This document shows, piece by piece, positions 10,122 through 20,166 of a DNA stretch of 64,000 bases. Positions within the stretch are counted from its first letter, which is position 1. Every line of letters begins with the position of its first letter. Both the position numbers and the translations under genes were made by a program. The DNA is from Shinella sp. UYSO24. GTDB taxonomy: Bacteria > Pseudomonadota > Alphaproteobacteria > Rhizobiales > Rhizobiaceae. Below the pieces are notes generated by a model. It made no database searches. It saw only the letters and a program-made list of their open reading frames with translations, and was not told the origin of the DNA. Where the stretch lies: positions 124,001 to 188,000 of the forward strand of contig CABHNZ010000001.1 in the NCBI GenBank assembly GCA_902167985.1, written 5' to 3'.

Positions 10122-10761
10122 TTACTTCGCGGCCGACTTGATGGCGTCGCGAACAACGATCCAAGCGCCCTTGGAGCCGGGGACGGCACCCTTGACGAGG
10201 ATCAGCCGCGGCCTTCATCGGTCGAAACGACTTCGAGGTTCTGGGTAGTGATGCGCGTCTGGCCCATGTGACCAGCCATGCGCTTGCCCTTCCAGACCTT
10301 ACCCGGATCCTGGTTGTTACCCGTCGAACCGTGCGAACGGTGCGACACGGAAACACCGTGGGTCGCGCGAAGACCGCCGAAGTTATGGCGCTTCATGCGC
10401 CGGCGAAACCCTTACCGATGGAGGTACCGGTCACGTCGACCAGCTGACCAGCAGCAAAGTGATCAGCCTTCAGCTCGGTGCCGACTTCGATCATGTTATC
10501 TTCAGAAACGCGAAACTCGACGAGCTTCGCCTTCGGCTCAACGTTTGCGACAGCAAAGTTGCCGCGCATTGCCTTGGAGGTGTTCTTCACCTTGGCCGAG
10601 CCAGCGCCGAGCTGAACAGCGGTGTAGCCATTCTTCTCAACGGTGCGCTGCGCGACGACCTGGCAGTTCTCAAGCCGCAATACAGTTACAGGGACATGCT
10701 CGCCAGCGTCGTTATAGACGCGGGTCATACCCAACTTTTGTGCAATTACACCCGAACGCAT
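10122..10761 (-). CDS. rplC: 50S ribosomal protein L3, frameshifted twice in this sequence
   Basis: L3 initiates large-subunit assembly. The protein starts [20 protein letters not shown] at 10761. It breaks after [11 protein letters not shown] near 10393 and resumes one frame over with [20 protein letters not shown], breaks again after VVSTDEGRG near 10202, and resumes with [20 protein letters not shown] to the stop at 10122. Each break is cured by adding one C in a short C run. With both added the gene is 213 codons, the normal length. The gene is essential, so base-calling errors are far likelier than real mutations. Confidence 0.9.
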
Positions 10762-10810
10762 CGGTTCAATCCTTCTCACTCAGTCCAAAACCCTGGCAGA
10801 AGCCAAAGTC

Positions 10811-11119
10811 TTAGAGCTTGATCTCAACATCGACACCAGCGGCGAGATCGAGCTTCATCAGCGCGTCTACCGTCTGCGGGGTCGGATCTACGATGTCGAG
10901 AAGGCGCTTATGCGTGCGCATCTCGAACTGCTCGCGGCTCTTCTTATCGACGTGAGGGGACCGGTTAACCGTAAACTTCTCGATGCGGGTCGGAAGCGGA
11001 ACGGGGCCCCGGACACTTGCGCCGGTGCGCTTCGCCGTCGACACGATCTCGCGCGTGGAAGCATCGAGAATCCGGTGATCGAATGCCTTGAGGCGAATGC
11101 GGATATTTTGGCCGTTCAT
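10811..11119 (-). CDS. rpsJ: 30S ribosomal protein S10 (NusE)
   Basis: S10 acts in the 30S head and, as NusE, bridges ribosome and RNA polymerase through NusG. The intact 102-aa protein starts [19 protein letters not shown] and has the signatures [20 protein letters not shown] and [14 protein letters not shown]. It is the first gene of the S10 operon. Confidence 0.97.
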
Positions 11120-11370
11120 TCGACGTTATCCTTGTTGTGTTGACCACATGCCGACAAAACAGCACGGGTTGTTCTCTTACCTAAGGCGGATCACCGGTTT
11201 CAAAGATCGAAAGGGATGCGGGTTACATCCAATTCCAGTCTTCGGGCCCTGAGGCCCACCTTAATGTTCTTGGTACACCCGCTTCGTCGAAACGAAGCAG
11301 GAGCAAATGTCGCTCGGGCGCCATTTGCTACATTTCATGTCATAAGCAAGCCACCTGACGCGACTTGCTT
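11120..11370 (-). promoter_or_regulatory. S10-operon promoter/leader region
   Basis: This 250-base gap upstream of rpsJ has no coding potential. It contains a 7-bp stem with a CGAA tetraloop (11281-11298, GCTTCGT/ACGAAGC). As tuf is followed by its own terminator, the S10 operon probably starts here. No -10/-35 pair stands out clearly. An L4-type leader control is possible but is not shown by the sequence. Confidence 0.45.
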
Positions 11371-11410
11371 AAAAAGATTTGCAGGGCAGGCATTCGAAAA
11401 CGCCTGCCCT
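11371..11410 (-). terminator. Rho-independent terminator of tuf
   Basis: On the minus strand a 9-bp stem, AGGGCAGGC paired with GCCTGCCCT (11383-11391 and 11402-11410), is followed a few bases later by a T run (complement of AAAAA at 11371-11375). It lies immediately downstream of the tuf stop and has the shape of an intrinsic terminator. Confidence 0.8.
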
Positions 11411-11419
11411 CAAAATCAA

Positions 11420-12595
<1,176 letters not shown>

Positions 12596-12776
12596 TGAAT
12601 GCTTCCTGTGAACATAAGAGGTGAACCCGGAGCCGGGTTTGGTGCAGCCGTTTAAGGCTTTCCATACGAATGCGCAAGACATAATTGCGGCCGCCGCGCG
12701 GTACAATAGGCGCAAGCGCATTCCTGCAATCAAAGCGCGCGCGGCAAGCGCAAACGTAGTCACCCGGACGGGTCTA
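12596..12776 (-). promoter_or_regulatory. tuf upstream region
   Basis: These 181 bases between the secreted-protein gene and tuf have no plausible ORF of their own and must carry the tuf promoter and leader unless tuf is read from further upstream. I see no convincing -35/-10 pair. Confidence 0.3.
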
Positions 12777-13274
12777 TCAGCGAGCGACGGCCTTCAGGGA
12801 ACTGATAATGGCGAGGAGCTCGTCTGCATGCTTTTCCTGCTGCCCTTTCTGCCCCCAGTAGGTGACGACGAGCATGCGATCGGCACGCACCGGCACCATA
12901 GAAAGCCCGACATTGACGGGCCCCTCCTCATCTGTGCCGTTCCAGTCGAAATTCAGCATGGCAAGACCGTTGACCGTGTCCTCCGACCGCTTCTGGGTCG
13001 AGCCGTTTACCGTGACGCCATTGTCTTTGAGAAACTGGAAGGCGTCGTCGATGACCTTGTCGCTGGTTTTTTCGTCGGCAATGTCGATGGCCAGATAGAT
13101 GGCCTCGTCGGCGGAGGTCGCCTGGATGCCGCCGTCGGTTTCTTCCGGGCTCCAGCTATCGGGAATGGTGATTTCGGCGATCGGCGCCTCGCTCGGAAAC
13201 GCCAGCGTCTCTGCAAGAGAAACGCCGGGTATCAGAACGGTCGCCAGCGCGATGGCGGCAAGCAGGGTCTTCAT
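12777..13274 (-). CDS. Hypothetical secreted protein
   Basis: The ~165-aa product begins with a classical Sec signal peptide: [20 protein letters not shown] followed by an AET-type cleavage site around residue 23-25. The mature part contains [11 protein letters not shown], then a stretch of acidic helical sequence and [15 protein letters not shown]. This composition suits a periplasmic protein of about 140 residues. I do not recognise a named family. An in-frame ATG three codons upstream (13283) is an alternative start. It lies between tuf and tRNA-Gly on the same strand. Confidence 0.75.
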   Translation of the reverse strand: MKTLLAAIALATVLIPGVSLAETLAFPSEAPIAEITIPDSWSPEETDGGIQATSADEAIYLAIDIADEKTSDKVIDDAFQFLKDNGVTVNGSTQKRSEDTVNGLAMLNFDWNGTDEEGPVNVGLSMVPVRADRMLVVTYWGQKGQQEKHADELLAIISSLKAVAR

Positions 13275-13464
13275 TGAAGGCACTCACGGACGAGAGAAAA
13301 CCGCGCCGGCTCCTCTTCCGGGGCGATGATGCCATCGATAGCAGCGTGTGAAATGCTTTCAAGCGCGATCAGCGGTCGCGGTGAAAGAATCATGATCCGT
13401 GCAGCAAGACGAAACAGGCATCGAGACGTGCGCGACTATACTTGACATAGGGTAGAAGGGCAGC

Positions 13465-13538
13465 TGGAGCGGGTAGCGGGAATCGAACCCGCGTATTCAG
13501 CTTGGAAGGCTGCTGCTCTACCATTGAGCTATACCCGC
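13465..13538 (-). tRNA. tRNA-Gly (anticodon TCC)
   Basis: Read on the minus strand the 74-nt gene folds as a complete cloverleaf. The acceptor is GCGGGTA/TACCCGC, the anticodon loop is CTTCCAA with anticodon TCC, the T-loop is GTTCGATTC, the discriminator is T, and an encoded CCA end is present. It is 27 bases from tRNA-Tyr on the same strand, so the two are probably co-transcribed. Confidence 0.95.
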
Positions 13539-13565
13539 GGGGGTTGGTCCGATCTCGAAGACGAA

Positions 13566-13650
13566 TGGTGGAGAGAGTTGGATTTGAACCAACGTAGGCT
13601 GAGCCAACGGATTTACAGTCCGTCCCCTTTAACCACTCGGGCATCTCTCC
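13566..13650 (-). tRNA. tRNA-Tyr (anticodon GTA)
   Basis: This is a class II tRNA of 85 nt with a long variable arm. The acceptor is GGAGAGA/TCTCTCC, the anticodon loop CTGTAAA holds anticodon GTA, the T-loop is GTTCAAATC, and CCA is encoded. Tyr-Gly-tuf order recalls the tyrU-glyT-thrT-tufB cluster of E. coli. Confidence 0.95.
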
Positions 13651-14053
13651 AGTTTTCGTCCGGATCGTTCGACCAAGCTTTCCAGTCTTCCGAAGCTTGC
13701 CGCCCCGTTGACTGTGCGGCGTATATGACGGGCCAATTCGCTCATGTCAACACGGACTTGCGAGAAAAATGACGAAAAAATTTCAACGGCATGAAGGCCT
13801 GTGGAAAGATTGCCGGATCTGCAGGCGGATCGCGCCGGAGGCCGCAGCCGGCAGCTCAAAGAAACTTTCGAGCGCTCCACCGCGTCACCGATAACGCCTG
13901 AAGCACCACGATAAGCCTTGTTTACGAGCCACCTTCCCCACTGCCGCCACCCGCATTTGCAAGCCCCCATATAAGCCCCTCTATAAGAGTGGCCGCGATC
14001 GGCGTATATGCGGCAGGACTATGCCTGCGCAGCACCAATGGATATAAGGCCCC
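13651..14053. other. Intergenic region between divergent tRNA-Tyr and rlmB
   Basis: About 400 bases separate tRNA-Tyr (minus) from rlmB (plus) and should contain promoters for both. I see no convincing gene. No sequence element stands out beyond AT-rich stretches near 13760-13790. Confidence 0.4.
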
Positions 14054-14948
14054 ATGAGCAAAGACGACTTCAAGAACAAATCCGGCGACAAGTCGGGCCG
14101 TGACAGCCATTACGCAACGCTTCGCCGCAATGTGCGCGATGCAAAGCGCGAGCGCGGCGAGATCCCCACCCCGGCGCAGCGCCGGCAAAAGTCCAACAAG
14201 GACTGGAAGCCGCCGCAGATGGAGGCCGAACAGGTTTTCCTTTACGGCCTGCATACGGTGCGCGCGGCACTCGACAATCCTGCCCGCAAGCGGATCAAGC
14301 TGTCCGTGACCCAGAACGCTTTCGCGCGCCTCGATATCGGAGAAGCGGACGCACTCGGCTTTCCGGTCGAGTTCGTCTCGCCGCAGGATATCGAGAAACT
14401 CGTCGGGCCGGAGGCCATCCATCAGGGCGTTCTGCTGGAGACCCGGGCGCTTCCCGTGCGCAAGCTCGACGCCCTCAAAGAGAGCCCTCTCCTTCTCGTC
14501 CTCGACCAGGTGACGGACCCGCACAATGTCGGCGCGATCATGCGTTCGGCCGTTGCCTTCAATGCGGGCGCCGTCATCACCACCCAGAGACATAGCCCGA
14601 CGGAATCGGGCGTCTTGGCCAAATCGGCATCGGGCGCCTCGAACTCATCCCCTATATTCAGGTGACGAACCTTGCCGATGCCCTTGGCGAGCTGCACCGC
14701 CTCGGCTTCCAGACGATCGGCCTTGATTCGGAAGGGCCTGCCGAAATCGAAAAACCTTCTCCGGCGATCGCGTCGCGCTCGTTCTCGGCTCGGAAGGCAA
14801 AGGACTTCGCCAGAAGACCCGCGAAACAGTCACCGCGCTTGCCCGCCTCGACATGCCCGGCGCGATCAAATCGCTCAATGTCTCGAACGCGGCTGCAATC
14901 GCGCTCTATGCCAGCCGCCAGCATCTGGCGACCAGCGCGAAATCCTGA
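14054..14948 (+). CDS. rlmB: 23S rRNA 2'-O-methyltransferase RlmB/TrmH family, frameshifted in this sequence
   Basis: SpoU/TrmH-family enzyme, expected to methylate the 2'-hydroxyl of a guanosine in 23S rRNA. A basic N-terminal extension is followed by the RNA-binding domain (QVFLYGLHTVRAALDNPARK) and the knotted SPOUT domain (LVLDQVTDPHNVGAIMRSA, then VLGSEGKGLRQKTRE and LNVSNAAAIALYAS, the three SpoU motifs). Two single-base deletions break the frame, near 14632 (C run) and 14752 (A run). Adding both gives 298 codons ending at 14948. Either sequencing error or a genuine pseudogene is possible; the first fits the pattern elsewhere in the window. Confidence 0.85.
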
Positions 14949-15116
14949 CGCGACAGGCTCACACGCCTCCGACGCACCGCCGTGCCCTCTTCTTCCAAGG
15001 ATCAGGGCACGGCCCGCTACGACCTCGGGTAGCAGAAACCCACACTCCACCATCCTCGCGCAAGCTTTATATTATTATGTTCTAATCCTCTAAATCTTGA
15101 GGAGTTGGAAGCGATT

Positions 15117-16079
15117 ATGGAGCGCGGCAACTGGAAGAGGCCGGTGTTTCTCGAAATTTTCGGGCGACCCGGCGTGACGATCGTCCGCGATACGCTGGAG
15201 GCGGCGATGGTTCTGCTCGGCGCGTGGCCGCATCAGCGAACCGCTGCCCATATGGCCGCAGTGACCAGCTGCCGGGACGTTCTTGCCGGTCGCGCAGAGC
15301 CTGCTCTGTCTCGTGTGGAGTTCATCGAGGCCGCGCTTGATGCCGGGTTTCGGGTGCAGCCGGAAACATTTATCGAGGAGGTACAACTTCCTTTCGACGG
15401 CAAAACCACCGGAGAACACGGTGAAGGGACCGAAGAAAGACGGCTGCCGAGCATTCTATCCTTCGCGCGCCGGGCTCTGTCATCCACGCCCGCAAGCAGC
15501 AGGACCGCCCCGGCCGATCTTGCTGTCACCGCTACCGAGAGTACTCCGAAACGTTGGCCACCACCGGTATGGGCCAGCATAGAACCTGACCGCGAAATCC
15601 CCGAGCAAAGCCTCGCCGGGACCGTTCATAAGACTGAAGCGGTACAATTCAGTGTAGAGCACGCACCAGAAACCGTAGAAAAGATAGCGGAAGCGGAGAG
15701 CGAGATCCTTGTCCTGCGCCGCTCCTCGCCGCTGCCGGTCTATGATTTTGACGACGGTCGCGACGGCCATGCCGAGGGCGAAACCATGACCAGCACTCCC
15801 CAGACGATGGCACCGCCTCTGCCACGCGACCGCCAACCTGCTTCCGGCCACTCGGCTGATTCGGAAATGCCGCTGCCTCACAGGGTCGTATGGGACGCCA
15901 TCGCGCTACAGCCAGTTCACCCGGCTGATTCGCCACGGCTCGGCGAGTTGTTTTCCCGTCTTTTCGAGACGCTGGCGATGATCGGCCTCGTCACCGTCAA
16001 GACCGTTGCCGGCGTGGTGCACTTGGATGTCCAGATACCCGACCGAAGCCGCTCCCACGGACCTGCCGGTTCTCATTGA
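15117..16079 (+). CDS. DUF982-type N-terminal domain protein with long low-complexity extension
   Basis: Residues ~1-85 match the small rhizobial DUF982 family (WKRPVFLEIFGRPGVTIV, ALLGAWP-type tryptophan-proline, then SCRDVLAGRAEP and EFIEAALDAGFRV). DUF982 proteins are normally only 80-100 aa. Here the frame continues for over 220 residues that are rich in Pro, Ser, Glu and Ala and look disordered, ending in a short hydrophobic stretch (LAMIGLVTVKTVAGVVHLDV). I chose the ATG at 15117, with TTGAGGAG 12 bases upstream. A TTG at 15105 is possible but too close to that site. Function unknown. Confidence 0.6.
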   Translation: MERGNWKRPVFLEIFGRPGVTIVRDTLEAAMVLLGAWPHQRTAAHMAAVTSCRDVLAGRAEPALSRVEFIEAALDAGFRVQPETFIEEVQLPFDGKTTGEHGEGTEERRLPSILSFARRALSSTPASSRTAPADLAVTATESTPKRWPPPVWASIEPDREIPEQSLAGTVHKTEAVQFSVEHAPETVEKIAEAESEILVLRRSSPLPVYDFDDGRDGHAEGETMTSTPQTMAPPLPRDRQPASGHSADSEMPLPHRVVWDAIALQPVHPADSPRLGELFSRLFETLAMIGLVTVKTVAGVVHLDVQIPDRSRSHGPAGSH

Positions 16080-16159
16080 CGTTGACGGCACGTCTTGCGG
16101 GCCTCCATCACGGCCTTCGTCGTTGCAAGGCAACCCGGCAATGCCGTAAGGCTGTCGGG

Positions 16160-16966
16160 ATGAACGATATGCTCGCCCTTTTTGAAGATCTTGCCATCGC
16201 AGCCGGTCGTGTGATTGTCGATATCCGCGCATCCGGCACGGAAACGCGGCTGAAGAGCGACCGCTCGCCGGTTACTGAAGCCGATGAGGCTGCCGAGGCG
16301 ATCATTCTTGCCGGCCTTTCCAGCCGCTATCCGGATATTCCGATCATTGCGGAAGAATCAGTTGCTGCCGGCCGCGTGCCGGAAATCGACGGCGCGCGTT
16401 TCTTCCTTGTCGACCCTCTCGACGGCACGAAGGAATTCATCAGCGGGCGGGCGGAATTTACCGTCAATATCGCATTGATCGACAATGCCGTGCCGATCGC
16501 CGGCATCGTGCATGCGCCAGCACTTGGCGTCGCCTATGTGGGTGTCGCGCAGCCCGACCAGGAAGGCCAGGCATTTCGGCTTGCCGTGACGGCGGGCGGT
16601 GATGTTTCGGAGCGGACAAGGATCCGCGTGCGACCGGCGCAATCGCCTCCTGTCGCGCTTGCCAGCCTGTCGCATGGATCACCGGCAACCGATACATATT
16701 GTGCCAGAGCCGGAATATCCGACATCCGCTGCATCGGTTCATCCCTGAAATTCGGGCTGCTGGCCGAGGGCCGCGCCGACGTCTATCCCCGATTCGGGCC
16801 GACGATGGAGTGGGACACGGCAGCCGGCGACGCGGTATTGCGAGCGGCAGGCGGAAAAACGCTCGACGGAGAGGGCAACGTTCTGCGCTATGGCAAGCGG
16901 CAGCAGAAGAACCTAGCCGATTTTGCCAATGGCGATTTCATCGCGCATGGCGGCGCTTCGGTCTGA
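16160..16966 (+). CDS. cysQ: 3'(2'),5'-bisphosphate nucleotidase CysQ
   Basis: CysQ removes the 3'-phosphate from PAP/PAPS in sulfate assimilation. The 268-aa protein has the Li-sensitive, Mg-dependent phosphatase motifs of the inositol-monophosphatase superfamily: PIIAEES, DPLDGTKEFISG with its metal-binding Asp residues, and C-terminal MEWDTAAGDAVLRAAGG. The ATG at 16160 begins the family sequence. The frame is open upstream to 16076 but has no family match there. The 3' end of the original tRNA-Thr gene lies just downstream. Confidence 0.92.
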   Translation: MNDMLALFEDLAIAAGRVIVDIRASGTETRLKSDRSPVTEADEAAEAIILAGLSSRYPDIPIIAEESVAAGRVPEIDGARFFLVDPLDGTKEFISGRAEFTVNIALIDNAVPIAGIVHAPALGVAYVGVAQPDQEGQAFRLAVTAGGDVSERTRIRVRPAQSPPVALASLSHGSPATDTYCARAGISDIRCIGSSLKFGLLAEGRADVYPRFGPTMEWDTAAGDAVLRAAGGKTLDGEGNVLRYGKRQQKNLADFANGDFIAHGGASV

Positions 16967-17052
16967 ACCGGGCGCTTTGCTGCGAATCAGCCATAGGGAG
17001 CCATTTTCGCGATACCGCGTCGCCATGCCGATTTTGCGATTCAAGGAAGAAC

Positions 17053-17104
17053 TGGTGCCCCCGGCAGGTTCGAACCCGCGACCCCCTGATTACAAATCAG
17101 GTGC
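17053..17104 (-). repeat. attL: 3' fragment of tRNA-Thr
   Basis: This is a copy of the 3' two-thirds of the tRNA-Thr(TGT) gene, from the encoded CCA through the T-arm to the anticodon stem-loop (CCTGAT-TACAA-ATCAGG at 17085-17101). The match to the right-end tRNA stops at 17104. It is the displaced original end of the target gene, the usual footprint of integrase insertion into a tRNA. Confidence 0.9.
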
Positions 17105-17282
17105 GGTGGGGTTTCATGGGGTTCCATTCGGTTCCAATTTACTAAGCGCTAACCCCATGAAAATAAGGGCTTGCAGTCCAAATGAAACCGAATGAAACTG
17201 ATTTAGGGTTTCATCTGGTTTCACGCCTATTTGTTACCCTAGCGTTACCCCAACGGCCGGGGTAACACAACAGGAGATCAGT
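17105..17282. promoter_or_regulatory. attL arm region with integrase-type repeats and int promoter region
   Basis: Between the core and int are two families of repeats. GGTTTCAT/ATGAAACC-type words occur at about 17111-17117, 17182-17198 and 17208-17222. The second family is GTTACCCT (17233-17240), GTTACCCC (17244-17251) and the inverted GGGGTAAC (17259-17266); the last two form an inverted repeat with AACGGCC between them. These are candidate arm-type integrase or excisionase (AlpA) sites. The int Shine-Dalgarno, CAGGAGATC, ends just before its ATG. Confidence 0.6.
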
Positions 17283-18671
17283 ATGGCAAAGCGCGTCGCC
17301 CTCACCCCGTTGAGCGTAGAGAACTTCAAGCCCGGCAAAAGCCGCCGCGAGATACCGGACGGCGATGTGCTGGGGCTCTACCTCATCATTCAGCCATCGG
17401 GTTTCAAAAGCTACGCGGTACGCAGCCGTGTTGACGGGAAGACGCTGAAGGTCACTGTCGGCGACGTCTATTCCATGACGCTACCAGAGGCTCGGGATAA
17501 GGCTCGGGCGATACGAGCGCAGACCCATGCGCAGCTCGACCCCCGGGTGGAGAAAAAGAAGGCTGACGAAGCTGCTAGGCTGGCAGAGGTCGTCGAAGAA
17601 AAGGCCTCCATGCGTTTCCTCTGGAACGACTACATGGACAAGTTCACCACCAAGAAAAAGAAGAATGGTAAGCGGACAATCGAGGAAAAGGAACGGCTGT
17701 GGCGCAAGGAGCTGGAACCTCTCTTCGGAGATAGGGCCGCGAAATCGATTACCCGGCGCGACATCATCGATATGGTCGACGACATCGTAGACAGAGGCGC
17801 ACCGATCTGGGCCAACCGGGTGCTGTCCATGACCAACACCTATTTCACATGGCTTCTAGGCCGCGACGAAGTCCCGTTCGTGCCTGGGCATAAGGTTCCG
17901 ATCCCTAGCGAAGAGGAAGACCGCGAGCGGGTTCTCACCACTCAGGAGGTCCGTCTATTCTGGAGGGCCTGCGACAAACTCGGCTATCCGTTCGGGACTA
18001 TGGGCAAGCTGCTGCTGCTGACCGGCACACGCCTGCGCGAAGCGGCTCAGGCTGAGCGAAATGAATTCACCAGCAACGACATTGACGGCGCTGTATGGAG
18101 CATTCCGGGCGGCCGCACCAAGAACAGCGAGCCGCTGGACGTCTTTCTGCCAGCCGTTGCCGTTGAACTGGTCCAGTCTATGCCAGCAATCCAGACCACA
18201 GATGATAGCGGCAGGACTCGCGTCTCGAAGTTCCTAATGACCACCACCGGCGACACCCCGATCAGCGGCTTCTCGAAAGCCAAGACGGCGATCAAGCGCG
18301 AAATGCTCGCCATCGCGAAGGCTGAGGCTGAGGAGCGCGGCGAGGATGCGAAGGATGTCGTGCTTGCCGACGATTGGCGCTTCCATGACTTGCGGCGGAC
18401 TGTCAGCACTCGCTTGAATGCCTTGGGTGTCCTGCCCCATGTCGCGGAAGCCGTCCTGAACCACCAGGATATCATCAAAGGCGTGGCTCGAACCTACAAC
18501 CGGCATGACTACCGCCAGGAGAAGAAAGCCGCGCTGCTGCTGTGGTCCGAACATCTCGCCAGCATCGTCGCCGGTAAGGAAGACGCCAAGGTCGTGCCGC
18601 TTCTGGGCAAGAACGTCGTTATGCTCGATGCTGGCACCCGCAAGGGCACGCGAAAGGCAAAGGCGGGTTAA
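17283..18671 (+). CDS. int: Tyrosine recombinase/integrase, P4 type
   Basis: This enzyme integrates and excises the island. The 462-aa protein has an N-terminal DUF4102 arm-binding domain (LSVENFKPGKSRREIPDGD), a SAM-like core-binding domain at ~residues 105-200, and the catalytic domain with the full set of residues: R250 (GTRLRE), H368 and R371 (FHDLRRT), H394 (LNHQ) and Y405 (TYNRHDY). It is adjacent to attL and points into the island, the usual P4-type arrangement. The frame is intact, so it may be active. Its 3' end overlaps the convergent next gene by four bases. Confidence 0.95.
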   Translation: MAKRVALTPLSVENFKPGKSRREIPDGDVLGLYLIIQPSGFKSYAVRSRVDGKTLKVTVGDVYSMTLPEARDKARAIRAQTHAQLDPRVEKKKADEAARLAEVVEEKASMRFLWNDYMDKFTTKKKKNGKRTIEEKERLWRKELEPLFGDRAAKSITRRDIIDMVDDIVDRGAPIWANRVLSMTNTYFTWLLGRDEVPFVPGHKVPIPSEEEDRERVLTTQEVRLFWRACDKLGYPFGTMGKLLLLTGTRLREAAQAERNEFTSNDIDGAVWSIPGGRTKNSEPLDVFLPAVAVELVQSMPAIQTTDDSGRTRVSKFLMTTTGDTPISGFSKAKTAIKREMLAIAKAEAEERGEDAKDVVLADDWRFHDLRRTVSTRLNALGVLPHVAEAVLNHQDIIKGVARTYNRHDYRQEKKAALLLWSEHLASIVAGKEDAKVVPLLGKNVVMLDAGTRKGTRKAKAG

Positions 18672-19306
18672 TCCTCGCCCTTCTCCTGCGACCTTCTAAG
18701 CTCATCCTGCTCATATTCGGCCAAAGCGGCCTCATCCTCGCTTGTCCACGGCTTCGAAGCGATCCGGCCGCTGCTATCTCGATCCTGCTGACCAAGGGTC
18801 AACGGTGAGACGTGGTGTGAGACTGGTGGCCAGTCCGGCGGCTGAATTAGGGCGGCAGCAAGCGCGTCCTGCATCGCCTCGCCAGCGGCCCAGAAATTCG
18901 TGTCCCGCGTCGCATCGAAGAGGCTGATGAAATGGTCGATGTTCGGCCATAGGATATCGACGTAGTGCGTCAGATATCTCGTTTTGGTCTTATCCGAATA
19001 GAAGAACGGCCAATGCTCCTCGGCAAATCTCAGCCGCTGAGCTTCCTCATATGTGGGATAAACGTCCTGGATACGTGCGAGGTTTAGCGCACGTTCGCCC
19101 TCGCTGACGCTCCAAAGTGTTCGCCATGTGTCCTTGCCATCGCTTGTCTTGACGCGCGACGCCTCCTCCATAATGGAGCGCTCGACGACCGTCGTAATCG
19201 TCTGCCCGCGTAAGCGAGCAACGAATTCGAGCATGAACCGCGTCTGCGGGTCGAGGCGAACTGACAGGATTTCAGTCCGGCCATCGACCTTCTTAGGTCG
19301 TCCCAT
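18668..19306 (-). CDS. Ribbon-helix-helix DNA-binding protein, 212 aa
   Basis: The N-terminal ~50 residues look like a CopG/RHH domain: TEILSVRLDPQTRFMLEFVA, then GQTITTVVERSIMEEAS. The remaining 160 residues are acidic and aromatic (RFAEEHWPFFYSDKT, LTHYVDILWPNIDHFISLFD) and match no family I know. Such large RHH proteins in islands often act as antitoxins or transfer regulators; that is inference. Its 3' end overlaps int by four bases tail to tail. The start codon lies ~15 bases before the AT-rich region shared with the divergent gene at 19449. Confidence 0.75.
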   Translation of the reverse strand: MGRPKKVDGRTEILSVRLDPQTRFMLEFVARLRGQTITTVVERSIMEEASRVKTSDGKDTWRTLWSVSEGERALNLARIQDVYPTYEEAQRLRFAEEHWPFFYSDKTKTRYLTHYVDILWPNIDHFISLFDATRDTNFWAAGEAMQDALAAALIQPPDWPPVSHHVSPLTLGQQDRDSSGRIASKPWTSEDEAALAEYEQDELRRSQEKGED

Positions 19307-19448
19307 ATGGTTGATTCCTTAACTGTATAGTCAAGCCCATACATGTTTTTTGTGTTGGGGCGCAAGATGTGGGTTTTACACGCTTGCGCATCGTTTGTGG
19401 TTTTTGTATAAGTTTCACAAGCAAAAACTCTTGTTGGATGCACGAACT

Positions 19449-19619
19449 ATGGAACATAGAGAGAACGAACGGACCGAGCGGATCAACGTGTCAGCGAAGC
19501 CAGACTGGCTTCAAAGACTAGACGATTGGCGCTTCGCCAACAGGATCGATTCACGCTCCGAAGCGATCCGCAAGCTCGTCGACCAAGGCATCGGAGCATC
19601 AAACAAGGAACGCGCATGA
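19449..19619 (+). CDS. Small ribbon-helix-helix protein
   Basis: The 56-aa protein starting MEHRENERTERINVSAKPDW contains an RHH core (RFANRIDSRSEAIRKLVDQG), typical of Arc/MetJ/CopG-fold repressors. It is the first gene of the left plus-strand operon. Its TGA overlaps the ATG of the AlpA-like gene (ATGA). The 140-base AT-rich gap to the divergent 212-aa RHH gene probably contains both promoters, and this protein could autoregulate there. Confidence 0.75.
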   Translation: MEHRENERTERINVSAKPDWLQRLDDWRFANRIDSRSEAIRKLVDQGIGASNKERA

Positions 19620-19822
19620 CCATGTCTGACACCTATCTGACGGCCCGCGAGGTCAAGGCTCGCTACAAGATTTCGAAGGTGACCCTGCACCGCTGGCAAA
19701 ACAGCGAGACCATGGCATTCCCGCAGCCGCACTACCTCAACCGCCGCCGCCTGTTTTCGGAAGCGGAGCTGATGGAGTGGGACCGCACCCAAATCCGTAA
19801 GGCGACGGGGGCTCGGGCATAA
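19616..19822 (+). CDS. AlpA-like excisionase/regulator
   Basis: The 68-aa protein has the MerR-like winged helix of AlpA/phage excisionases: TYLTAREVKARYKISKVTLH, then a tryptophan-centred turn and FPQPHYLNRRRLFSEAELME. In P4-like elements AlpA controls integrase and promotes excision. The start overlaps the upstream gene (ATGA). Its likely DNA targets are the repeats around the att sites. Confidence 0.82.
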   Translation: MTMSDTYLTAREVKARYKISKVTLHRWQNSETMAFPQPHYLNRRRLFSEAELMEWDRTQIRKATGARA

Positions 19823-20007
19823 TGGAGCGTCCTGTTCACCCCGATCCGGCAGTCGAAAAGGCGGCGATGTGGCTCGCCGATCAGAAGACCCCGCCGCCTA
19901 TGCTGATTTCTCACCTGCGGGAGGATTTCGCCCTTTCCGCCCTGCAGGCAAGCCAGGCTTGCGGCCTTGCGCAGCGCTTCAGAACCTATCGGAAGGCGCA
20001 CGGGTGA
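19822..20007 (+). CDS. Small hypothetical protein, 61 aa
   Basis: Short gene that overlaps the AlpA-like stop by one base. The product has two helical stretches (DPAVEKAAMWLADQKTPPPM, then LREDFALSALQASQACGLAQ), the second resembling the helices of an HTH. I do not recognise a family. The tight spacing supports translation. Confidence 0.6.
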   Translation: MERPVHPDPAVEKAAMWLADQKTPPPMLISHLREDFALSALQASQACGLAQRFRTYRKAHG

Positions 20008-20095
20008 CGCGCCCGAACCTCCATAAATTGGCAGAAACGGTGTTTGCCGGAGCTACATCCGACCAAGACCTTTTCTGCTGCGTGTCGGCACCGGC

Positions 20096-20124
20096 GTCCA
20101 ATTTGGGCACTGTCCAGTTTGGAC
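20096..20124. promoter_or_regulatory. Tandem pair of 13-bp island palindromes upstream of the Rep-like gene
   Basis: GTCCAATTTGGGC (20096-20108) and GTCCAGTTTGGAC (20112-20124) are two copies of the island-wide GYYCAANTTGRRC dyad with centres 16 bases apart. They lie 43 bases upstream of the ATG at 20167, a natural operator position. The 160 bases 20008-20166 hold no convincing gene. Confidence 0.65.
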
Positions 20125-20166
20125 AGGCCGTTGCTACCGCCAGCCGTATTTTGCAAGGATGGCCGA

